Made by a program: the position numbers and the translations under genes
The notes under the pieces: model-generated
What the model was told of the DNA's origin: nothing
Databases searched by the model: none
What the model saw: the letters and a program-made list of their open reading frames with translations, nothing else
Assembly: GCA_017941505.1 (NCBI GenBank)
Contig: JAGAWH010000141.1
Location: 1-5,392 of the forward strand
DNA from: Faecalicoccus sp.
GTDB lineage: Bacteria; Bacillota_I; Bacilli_A; Erysipelotrichales; Erysipelotrichaceae
Length of the DNA: 5,392 bases
Reading direction: 5' to 3'
Shown: positions 1-5,392 of the stretch, piece after piece
Layout: each line of letters begins with the position of its first letter
Numbering within the stretch: the stretch's first letter is position 1

Positions 1-606
1 AAGAATCTTTGTCATATTTTCAACAGAGATTTCTCCTGTTGCCTTTACGACAAGCTCCGTTCCTCTATCTTCACTGTGATATACGGCACAGGATTCCAGG
101 TTGGCATCATTATCACCGAATAATTTGGCAATCTGTGCAAAGTATCCCGGCACATCCTGACATGCGATCACAAACTTTGTTCCCTGATGCTGGTAACCCA
201 TCAATTCGATAAAGGACTGGAACATATCCTTTTCCGTAATGATACCAATGACCACACCATTGTCATCAACGACCGGTAATACACTGATGGATTTTTCTAA
301 CATCTTGGATGCAGCTTCTTCTAAGAATACATCCGGTGAAATCGTTGCGACATCCTTGATCATGATATCCTTGGCCATCGTACGGGAAAGAAGATAGTTT
401 AGTTCATATATGGATAGGGATGTAGCGCTCTTTCCTGACGATTCTGTCACAAGTCCTTCGGTAATCAATCCAATCAATTTACCTTCATCATCTACTACCG
501 GTAAACGATGAAAATGATTTTTAGCCATAATGTCAAGTGCTTTAGAAATCGGTGTATCTTTCTTGATAGTCTTAACATTTTGTGTCATATGATCTTTTAC
601 ATACAT
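1..606 (-). CDS. CBS-CBS-ACT domain protein, AcuB-like (C-terminus cut by window edge)
   Basis: A cytoplasmic regulatory protein; 202 codons are visible and the reading frame is still open at base 1. My own translation shows CBS domain 1 at about residues 1-55 (HRLPVVD at 33-39, GLITEG at 46-51), a linker with LSIYELNYLL (64-73), CBS domain 2 at about 76-131 (LPVVDDNG at 110-117, GIITEKD at 121-127), and an ACT-like segment from about 142 (FVIACQDVPGYFAQIAKLF, 145-163). CBS pairs usually bind adenine nucleotides; the GxxTxxD ribose-contact Asp is present only in CBS2 (D127), while CBS1 has Leu at that place. ACT domains often bind amino acids. Relatives are about 210-220 residues long, so probably only a short tail is missing. 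ATG at 606 is chosen because GGGAGG lies 8 nt upstream; an in-frame ATG at 588 is the alternative. The start is 4 nt after the livF stop, so the two are almost certainly cotranscribed. The ligand and the target are unknown. Confidence 0.88.
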   Translation of the reverse strand, partial: MYVKDHMTQNVKTIKKDTPISKALDIMAKNHFHRLPVVDDEGKLIGLITEGLVTESSGKSATSLSIYELNYLLSRTMAKDIMIKDVATISPDVFLEEAASKMLEKSISVLPVVDDNGVVIGIITEKDMFQSFIELMGYQHQGTKFVIACQDVPGYFAQIAKLFGDNDANLESCAVYHSEDRGTELVVKATGEISVENMTKIL

Positions 607-610
607 AGTA

Positions 611-1315
611 TTATCCTCCCAGATAAGCTTTACGAACCTGTTCGCTGGCTGCAAGCTCTTGACCTGTACCTTCTAAGGTAATCTTGCCGGTTTCAAGTAC
701 ATAAGCACGATCGGCAATCGCAAGAGCCATCTTTGCGTTCTGCTCTACCAGCAGTACAGTCGTACCGCTTTTATTAATATCTTCGATGATACGGAAAATC
801 TCACGAACAAGCAGCGGCGATAAGCCCATGGATGGCTCATCCATCAACATGATCTTCGGCTTTGCCATAAGAGCTCTTGCCATCGCTAACATCTGCTGTT
901 CACCACCGGATAAAGTTCCGGCCAACTGTGTTTTTCTTTCTTCCAGACGCGGAAATAATTCGAAGACTTTCTTCATGTCTTCTTCGATGCCCTCTTTATC
1001 ATTTCTTGTGTAGGCACCAAGTTCCAAATTCTCTTGGACGGTCTGCTGGGCAAAGACACGTCTTCCTTCCGGAACCTGTGCTAAACCCATTGGTACAATC
1101 TTATGCGGGGCAATCTTTGTAATATCCACGCCATCCAAATAAATAGAACCCTGTGCCGGTTTTAATAATCCGGAAATCGTCTGCATCGTGGTTGTCTTGC
1201 CGGCACCGTTGGAACCAATCAAGGTTACAATTTCTCCGTCCTGAACTTCAAAGGAGATTCCCTTAATAGCTTCGATCATTCCGTATTTTACTACCAAATT
1301 TTCTACTTTTAACAT
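611..1315 (-). CDS. livF: Branched-chain amino acid ABC transporter ATP-binding protein LivF
   Basis: One of the two cytoplasmic ATPases driving the importer; 234 residues, the normal length for LivF. Visible in order: Walker A GSNGAGKTT (34-42), Q-loop Q80 in the LivF-typical QVPEGRRVF (80-88), signature LSGGEQQ (135-141), Walker B IMLMDE with D159 and catalytic E160, D-loop SMGLSP (162-167), and the family ending AYLGG. In the H-loop the usual His is Gln192 (VEQNA), which is normal for LivF proteins. PEGR and VEQN separate it from LivG, which has FQN and IEHD. The ATG is 2 nt after the livG stop, and AGGAG (1327-1323), within the last livG codons, stands 7 nt before it. The substrate cannot be told from an ATPase; the assignment to the Leu/Ile/Val family rests on the whole operon. 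Confidence 0.96.
   Translation of the reverse strand: MLKVENLVVKYGMIEAIKGISFEVQDGEIVTLIGSNGAGKTTTMQTISGLLKPAQGSIYLDGVDITKIAPHKIVPMGLAQVPEGRRVFAQQTVQENLELGAYTRNDKEGIEEDMKKVFELFPRLEERKTQLAGTLSGGEQQMLAMARALMAKPKIMLMDEPSMGLSPLLVREIFRIIEDINKSGTTVLLVEQNAKMALAIADRAYVLETGKITLEGTGQELAASEQVRKAYLGG
615..620 (-). promoter_or_regulatory. Ribosome binding site of the CBS/ACT gene, inside the end of livF
   Basis: GGGAGG sits 8 nt before the ATG at 606 and is made from the last Leu-Gly-Gly codons of livF. It favours the 606 start over the in-frame ATG at 588. A ribosome finishing livF passes directly over this site, which suggests coupled translation. Confidence 0.75.
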
Positions 1316-1317
1316 AA

Positions 1318-2091
1318 CTAATCTCCTAAGTAAGCTTTAATAACATCCGGATTGTTTTGTACTTCTTCCGGTGTGCCCTCAATCAACATCATACCGAAGT
1401 TGATAACAGTGATTCTTTCACAAATGCCCATAACCAATTTCATATCATGTTCAATCAAAAGAATGGAAATACCGAAATGATCGCGGACAAAACGAATGGT
1501 CTTCATCAAATCATCCGTTTCCTGCGGGTTCATACCGGCAGCCGGTTCATCCAAAAGTAATAATTTTGGATTGGTTGCCAAAGCTCTGGCAATCTCTAAA
1601 CGTCTTTGTTCACCATACGGAAGGTTACCGGCAATTAAGTCAGCCTTTTTATCCAAGTCAAAGATTTTTAATAATTCCATCGCTCTTTCCGTTTTCTCTT
1701 TTTCTTCCTTATAGAATTTCGGAAGACGGAAAATGGAAGTAACCGTGTTATAGGAAATATCATTGTGCATACCGGTCAACACATTATCCAGAACACTCAT
1801 ATTCATAAATAAACGGATGTTCTGGAAGGTTCTTGCGATACCGGCCTTATTGACATCGATAACAGACATCTTTGCGGTATCCTGTCCATCCAAAAGAATT
1901 GTACCGCGGGTTGGCTGATATACTTTGGTCAACATATTAAAGACGGTCGTTTTACCGGCACCGTTCGGGCCGATCAAACCAACAATCTCATTAGGATAAA
2001 TCTTTAAATCTAAGTTATTAACGGCAGTCAAACCACCGAAATCAATACCTAAATCCGTTACTTCAAGGATCGGACTTGCATTAGTTGTCAT
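1318..2091 (-). CDS. livG: Branched-chain amino acid ABC transporter ATP-binding protein LivG
   Basis: The second cytoplasmic ATPase, presumed to dimerise with LivF under the LivH-LivM channel; 257 residues, usual for LivG. Motifs: Walker A GPNGAGKTT (41-49), Q-loop Q90 in RTFQNIRLF (87-95), a LivG-style signature LPYGEQRRLEIARAL (157-171) in which the canonical SGG is PYG, Walker B LLLLDE (D181, E182), D-loop AAGMNP (184-189), and a true H-loop His215 in LLIEHDM. The segment between Q-loop and signature (about 108-135) carries the Lys/Glu-rich insertion that makes LivG longer than LivF. The ATG overlaps the livM end by 11 nt, and GGAGGG (2104-2099), inside livM, lies 7 nt upstream, so translation is probably coupled to livM. 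All residues needed for ATP hydrolysis are present. Confidence 0.96.
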   Translation of the reverse strand: MTTNASPILEVTDLGIDFGGLTAVNNLDLKIYPNEIVGLIGPNGAGKTTVFNMLTKVYQPTRGTILLDGQDTAKMSVIDVNKAGIARTFQNIRLFMNMSVLDNVLTGMHNDISYNTVTSIFRLPKFYKEEKEKTERAMELLKIFDLDKKADLIAGNLPYGEQRRLEIARALATNPKLLLLDEPAAGMNPQETDDLMKTIRFVRDHFGISILLIEHDMKLVMGICERITVINFGMMLIEGTPEEVQNNPDVIKAYLGD

Positions 2092-3166
2092 CTGCCTGCC
2101 CTCCTTTACTACCCGGTCTTATTTTCGCTTTCAAGCCATCCAGCTTTAAGCGGAAATATTCGTTATTAGAAATCAACATCATCCCAATTAAGACAAGTGC
2201 ATAAATCAACATACGATAATTCTGCAGGAAACGTAACATTTCCGGCAGGATCACTAACAATGTCGTTGAAATCACGGTTCCTGTCATATTTCCAAGTCCG
2301 CCAAGAACAACATACACTAATAAAAGAATAGAACTGTTGAAATCAAACTTCGTTGCGGCAAATGAAGAATAATTCAAAGCATATAATGCACCGGCTGCCC
2401 CTGCTAAGCAGGACGCAATCACAAAGGCTAAAGTTTTAGCTTTAGAAACCTGAATACCTACGGATTGGGCTGCAATGCGGTTATCACGGGAAGCCATGAT
2501 TGCACGGCCGTTACGGCTGTACATCAAGTTATATACAACAGCTAAGGCAATCAAGATCAAGATAACACCGGCTGTAAAGGTGGCGGTTGTCTTGATACCG
2601 GTTGCTCCCATAGGACCGGAAATCAACACCTTACCTCCCGGTTCCATTTTCATGGTATTGTTTACAAAGGCAAAATGGAGGCCTGCCTTATCCAAGCCGA
2701 CATATAAGTTATTGAGCAAAGACATGATAATCTGGCCAAAAGCCAAAGTAACGATTGCCAGATAGTCACCCTGTAATTTTAATACCGGAATACTGATCAA
2801 CCAGCCCGACAGAGCGGCAATAACAGCCCCGACAATCACGCAGATAATCAAACGTAGGATATCGTTAACCCCGGCAGCCACGAGAACTCCGGAAAGGATA
2901 GCAGCACTGAAAGCACCAATACTCATAAATCCGGCCTGACCAAGATTGAGCTCACCGGAAACACCGACCGTAAGGTTTAATCCGATTGCTGCAACGATAT
3001 AACAAGATACCGGAACCAGAAGCGATTTCATCAAACGGCTTAAGTTACCGGTGTTGAGCAGAAGCTCTATGATCACATAAGCGGCAATCACAATCAAAAA
3101 CGTGATGGTTCGGCTGCGAACTTTTTTATCAAACAATGTATTCATTATCTTACTCATAATGATCAC
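2081..3166 (-). CDS. livM: Branched-chain amino acid ABC transporter permease LivM
   Basis: An integral membrane permease subunit (BPD_transp_2 type) pairing with LivH. The 361 residues hold several long hydrophobic stretches, for example about 20-38, 48-68, 80-98, 103-126, 135-155, 197-216, 245-264, 279-307 and 319-333. Family motifs are GLNLTVGVSGELNLGQAGF (62-80), KLQGDYLAIVTLAFGQI (130-146), the cytoplasmic coupling-loop segment NGRAIMASRDNRIAAQSVG (219-237) and GGLGNMTGT (289-297). The hydrophilic tail (339-361) is Lys/Gly rich. The start is uncertain: GTG at 3166 overlaps the livH stop by 4 nt (GTGA), whereas ATG at 3157 would give 358 residues, 5 nt after that stop, with GAGAAAG upstream at a workable distance. 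Both sites are weak, and I slightly favour ATG 3157. Its end overlaps livG by 11 nt. Confidence 0.94.
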   Translation of the reverse strand: MIIMSKIMNTLFDKKVRSRTITFLIVIAAYVIIELLLNTGNLSRLMKSLLVPVSCYIVAAIGLNLTVGVSGELNLGQAGFMSIGAFSAAILSGVLVAAGVNDILRLIICVIVGAVIAALSGWLISIPVLKLQGDYLAIVTLAFGQIIMSLLNNLYVGLDKAGLHFAFVNNTMKMEPGGKVLISGPMGATGIKTTATFTAGVILILIALAVVYNLMYSRNGRAIMASRDNRIAAQSVGIQVSKAKTLAFVIASCLAGAAGALYALNYSSFAATKFDFNSSILLLVYVVLGGLGNMTGTVISTTLLVILPEMLRFLQNYRMLIYALVLIGMMLISNNEYFRLKLDGLKAKIRPGSKGGQADDN

Positions 3167-4041
3167 ACTTTCTCGTTTGTCTTTTTACCAAGTAAGCCTG
3201 TCGGCTTAATCAGCAATACAATAATCAAGACCGCAAAAACAACCGCATCCGATAACTGTGTAGAAATGTATGCCTTTGCCATGGTCTCAATAACACCTAA
3301 AAGAAGGCCGCCTAAAAAAGCACCCGGGATAGAGCCGATACCACCGAATACCGCTGCCGTAAAGGCACGGATACCGGGCATAGAGCCAAGTGTCGGATAT
3401 ACAGATGGATATGTCGCACAAAGCAGAACTGCAGCCACTGCAGCTAAAGCCGAGCCAATCGCAAAGGTAATGGAAATAATGCGGTTTACATTAATACCCA
3501 TTAATGTGGCAGCGCCCTTATCCTCAGAACAGGCACGCATTGCCTTACCGGTATTGGTCCGGTTAATAAAAAGTGTCAATCCTGCCATGATAATGATACA
3601 TGAGACAATAGTAATAATGTTTACATAGGAAATAGAAAGCTGACCGCCGAATAGACTGAGGCTGCCTTTTAAGATTCTTGGATAGATCTTAGTATCTGAG
3701 CCCCATAATAACTGGGCAGCATTCTGCAGGAAGTAACTTACACCGATCGCAGTAATCAATACGGATAAGCTGGATGCCTGACGTAAAGGCTTATATGCCA
3801 GTTTTTCAATTGCCACACCTAGAATGGTACATACAACAATGGAAATAATAAGACTTAAAACAAGCGGCATTCCAAAAGCTGTCATCGCAAAGAAAGATGC
3901 ATAGCCGCCGACCATGATGACATCACCATGCGCAAAGTTTAACATCTTTGCGATACCGTAAACCATGCTGTAACCCAGAGCGATGATCGCATATACACTT
4001 CCCAAGCCTAAGCCATTAATCAAATATGATAGAAAAGCCAT
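3163..4041 (-). CDS. livH: Branched-chain amino acid ABC transporter permease LivH
   Basis: The other membrane permease of the importer; 292 residues, normal for LivH. Visible family features: an N-terminal helix beginning INGLGLGSVYAIIALGYSM (8-26), the conserved KMLNFAHGD motif (32-40), the EKLAYKPLRQ loop (79-88), the coupling-loop segment NTGKAMRACSEDKGAATLMG (163-182), and GIRAFTAAVFGGIGSIPGA (223-241). Hydrophobic stretches fill most of the rest, with a short basic cytoplasmic tail (KKTNEKV). ATG 4041 is supported by GAAGGGAG (4054-4047) 5 nt upstream. This is the first gene after the hairpin that follows livK, so its level may be set by read-through. It shares a 4-nt overlap with the longest form of livM. 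NFAHGD clearly marks it as LivH rather than LivM. Confidence 0.95.
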   Translation of the reverse strand: MAFLSYLINGLGLGSVYAIIALGYSMVYGIAKMLNFAHGDVIMVGGYASFFAMTAFGMPLVLSLIISIVVCTILGVAIEKLAYKPLRQASSLSVLITAIGVSYFLQNAAQLLWGSDTKIYPRILKGSLSLFGGQLSISYVNIITIVSCIIIMAGLTLFINRTNTGKAMRACSEDKGAATLMGINVNRIISITFAIGSALAAVAAVLLCATYPSVYPTLGSMPGIRAFTAAVFGGIGSIPGAFLGGLLLGVIETMAKAYISTQLSDAVVFAVLIIVLLIKPTGLLGKKTNEKV

Positions 4042-4065
4042 ATATTCTCCCTTCTATTCGTATAT

Positions 4066-4106
4066 ACAAAGAAAGGCTACCAATTTCGTAAAGGATTGGC
4101 AGCCTT
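4066..4106 (-). terminator. Hairpin with T-rich tail between livK and livH, probable leaky terminator
   Basis: In the transcript direction AAGGCTGCCAA (4106-4096) can pair with TTGGTAGCCTT (4083-4073), giving an 11-bp stem with one G-U pair and a 12-nt loop. The tail TCTTTGT follows at once; with the last two stem bases it makes a broken U-run. It begins 25 nt after the livK stop. Because livH follows in the same direction, partial termination or protection of the upstream mRNA is more likely than full termination. This would give excess binding protein over permease. I did not compute a folding energy. Confidence 0.6.
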
Positions 4107-4131
4107 AGATACTCACATAAGTTTATGAAGA

Positions 4132-5325
4132 TTAGTCTTCAACGCTAACGTATACGCCGTTTTCAATAACGACAGCCTTCGGATCCTTAGATACTTCACC
4201 TGTCTTTTCCCAAGTTACAGATGTACCTGTAATACCGTCAAATGTCATTGAAGTGAACTGTTCAATAAATGCGGCAGTAATCTCATCCTGGGACATATCC
4301 GGAGTAATCTTACCTGCATCAGCAGCCTGTTTTAATGCATAAATGCAGTCATAAGCGTCAGCTGCGAACTGGTTTGGAATTTCACCGTATTTTTCCTGAT
4401 ATTTCTTAACAAAGTTCTGTGTCTTTTCGTCTTCAGCATCTGCAGAGAACGGTGTTAACATGTAAAGACCTTCTGCCAAACTCTTATCGAAGTTTTCAAG
4501 AGTTAAGATTCCGTCCATTCCATCACATCCAAAGAAAGAAGGAGTATATCCAACTTTGTCAGCTTCAACAAGGATCTGAGAAGCCGGCTGATAGTAAATC
4601 GGTAAGAATACTACATCAGCACCTGCATCCTGAGCCTGTTTAACCTGTACGGAGAAGTCTGTAGCATCCCCTACAAATGAAGTTTCAGAAACTACTTCTA
4701 AGCCAAGATTTTTGGCTTCAGCCATAAAGTTATTGTAGATACCTGTTGAGTAGTTGTCATCGCTTCTGTAGATAACGGCAACCTTAGTTCCGATTTCTTC
4801 ATGTGCTTTTAAGTACTGAGCAGAAGCTGTTCCCTGGTTAGGGTCAGTGAAGCACATCTGGAATACTACACCATAAGGATCTGCATTGTTTTCAGCATCT
4901 TCATAGATAACTGCTGTTGATGATGCAGAAGGTGTAAGAGCGAAGATGTTGTCTTTCTTGTATTCAGGAGCAACTGTCTGTCCGGCACCGGAAGTAACTG
5001 TCAACAAAGAAACCTGCATTCCATCATCCATCAATGCATTATAAGCACTTACAGATTTTTCACCATCAGCTTCGTCATCCTGAGCTAATAATTCGAATTT
5101 TACGCCATCCATTTCATTAACTTCTTCAACAGCGATTTCAGCAGCATGTTGAACAGCTAATCCATAAATAGAAGCATCACCAGTCAATGGTCCAGAGAAA
5201 CCAATCTTAATTGCGTCACCGGAAGCAGAATCACCGGAAGAAGATCCGCCACCGCTGCTGCATGCAGCAAGACCAACAACCATAGCAGCTGTTAATCCAA
5301 CTTTGAATAATTTTGTGAAATTCAT
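4132..5325 (-). CDS. livK: Branched-chain amino acid ABC transporter substrate-binding lipoprotein LivK
   Basis: The extracellular receptor of the importer; 397 residues, type I periplasmic-binding-protein fold (Peripla_BP_6/LivJ-LivK family). It has a lipoprotein signal: Lys5 and Lys8, a hydrophobic core, then the lipobox LAAC with lipidated Cys22, and a flexible Ser/Gly linker (23-37). The mature domain begins IKIGFSGPLTGDASIYG (39-55), as in this family. TSGAGQTVAPEY (111-122) and LTPSAS (130-135) match the strands that hold the ligand backbone in LivJ-like proteins; DPNQGTASAQYL and the DDNYSTG segment are also family features. The best ligand guess is Leu/Ile/Val, but related receptors bind other amino acids, amides or urea, so specificity is not proven. 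ATG 5325 has AAAGGG 10 nt upstream. It is first in the operon, separated from livH by 90 nt with a hairpin. Confidence 0.95.
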   Translation of the reverse strand: MNFTKLFKVGLTAAMVVGLAACSSGGGSSSGDSASGDAIKIGFSGPLTGDASIYGLAVQHAAEIAVEEVNEMDGVKFELLAQDDEADGEKSVSAYNALMDDGMQVSLLTVTSGAGQTVAPEYKKDNIFALTPSASSTAVIYEDAENNADPYGVVFQMCFTDPNQGTASAQYLKAHEEIGTKVAVIYRSDDNYSTGIYNNFMAEAKNLGLEVVSETSFVGDATDFSVQVKQAQDAGADVVFLPIYYQPASQILVEADKVGYTPSFFGCDGMDGILTLENFDKSLAEGLYMLTPFSADAEDEKTQNFVKKYQEKYGEIPNQFAADAYDCIYALKQAADAGKITPDMSQDEITAAFIEQFTSMTFDGITGTSVTWEKTGEVSKDPKAVVIENGVYVSVED

Positions 5326-5335
5326 GTTTTTACAT

Positions 5336-5342
5336 CCCTTTC
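5336..5342 (-). promoter_or_regulatory. Ribosome binding site of livK
   Basis: GAAAGGG stands 10 nt before the ATG at 5325, a rather long spacing. The site runs directly into an ATG-TAA pair (5335-5330), which is out of frame with livK and probably not used. No other start candidate lies between this site and the lipoprotein signal, so the 5325 start is firm. Confidence 0.6.
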
Positions 5343-5346
5343 TTTT

Positions 5347-5363
5347 ATTAATTTTGAATTAAT
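5347..5363 (-). repeat. Perfect 7-bp inverted repeat over the livK start site, candidate operator
   Basis: ATTAATT-CAA-AATTAAT is a perfect 7-bp inverted repeat with a 3-nt centre. It begins on the last bases of the -10 box and covers the expected transcription start at about 5355. A repressor bound here would block RNA polymerase. The DNA is very AT-rich, so such a repeat can also arise by chance. Only its middle (TTCAAAA) resembles a CodY box; the flanks do not match. Confidence 0.4.
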
Positions 5364-5390
5364 TATATAAAGCTAAAATTTTATAATCAA
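5362..5390 (-). promoter_or_regulatory. Sigma-A type promoter of the livK operon
   Basis: A perfect -10 box TATAAT (5367-5362) lies exactly 17 nt after a -35 box TTGATT (5390-5385; 4 of 6 bases match TTGACA). Transcription should start near 5355, leaving a leader of about 30 nt before livK. That leader is too short for a T-box or a riboswitch, so any control is likely through a DNA-binding protein or elements upstream of the window. The promoter faces livK, and all genes here follow in the same direction. Confidence 0.75.
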
Positions 5391-5392
5391 CA

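Noticed and set aside
597..608. A possible 2-nt frameshift at the start of the CBS/ACT gene.
   Set aside because: On a first reading of the short GT/AT-rich stretch the frame seemed to break after three codons. Counting bases against the fixed frame and stop of livF (611-613) gives an open frame from ATG 606 that begins MYVKDHMT, as family members do. If a recount disagreed, ATG 588 would be the start.
3266..3628. A 120-codon open frame on the plus strand opposite livH.
   Set aside because: It lies wholly inside livH in a codon-mirrored frame, its product is low-complexity and rich in Pro, Ala and Ile, and it resembles no protein I know. The same holds for the frames at 9-212, 786-1013, 877-1122, 1357-1560, 1496-1714, 2475-2765 and 4419-4643.
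4116..4127. Short palindrome CATAA-AC-TTATG just after the livK stop.
   Set aside because: A 5-bp AT-rich stem with a 2-nt loop would not be stable, and it has no T-run; it is probably chance.
4132..5325. A urea or short-amide receptor (UrtA/AmiC-like) instead of an amino acid receptor.
   Set aside because: The fold family is shared, so this cannot be ruled out, but no urease, amidase or related gene is in the window. The LivK/LivH/LivM/LivG/LivF set with an ACT-domain partner fits amino acids better.
5330..5335. ATG-TAA start-stop pair just upstream of livK, as a regulatory minimal ORF.
   Set aside because: The ATG directly abuts the ribosome binding site with no spacing, so it is unlikely to be used; in AT-rich leaders such a pair arises easily.
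5326..5392. T-box, leucine-responsive or other riboswitch leader for the operon.
   Set aside because: The promoter places the start near 5355, leaving about 30 nt of leader with no room for such a structure. An element further upstream would be outside the window.

Overview
The window is the 5' part of a branched-chain amino acid type (HAAT/LIV family) ABC importer operon, read entirely on the minus strand, so transcription runs from the right end of the window to the left. In transcription order it holds livK (lipoprotein substrate-binding protein), livH and livM (permeases), livG and livF (ATPases), and then a CBS-CBS-ACT protein of the AcuB-like family that runs off the left edge. All five transporter parts are complete and each has its key motifs intact. 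I see no mobile element, RNA gene, CRISPR array or broken gene, and no plausible gene on the plus strand.

The organism looks like a member of the Bacillota with moderately low GC. The evidence is the lipoprotein lipobox with a Ser/Gly-rich linker, purine-rich ribosome binding sites, a canonical sigma-A promoter in very AT-rich DNA, and a CBS/ACT protein directly behind livF. A gut or oral Erysipelotrichia-, Clostridia- or Lactobacillales-like host would fit, but this is inference from style and I cannot name a genus.

Layout from right to left: a promoter at 5362-5390 with a perfect AT-rich inverted repeat (5347-5363) over the end of the -10 box and the expected start site; livK (5325-4132); a 90-nt gap holding an 11-bp hairpin with a T-rich tail (4066-4106), probably a leaky terminator that makes livK mRNA more abundant than the rest; then livH, livM, livG, livF and the CBS/ACT gene. 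From livH onward the genes overlap by 4 or 11 nt or are separated by only 2 or 4 nt, with ribosome binding sites inside the preceding gene, as expected for translational coupling.

Working model: LivK, anchored outside the membrane, captures the amino acid; LivH and LivM form the channel; LivG and LivF power transport from the cytoplasm. The CBS/ACT protein, which probably senses an adenine nucleotide and perhaps an amino acid, may link transport or amino acid metabolism to cell state. The transporter is ordinary. The points worth a second look are the CBS/ACT partner and the two regulatory elements around livK. I do not see an undescribed system here.
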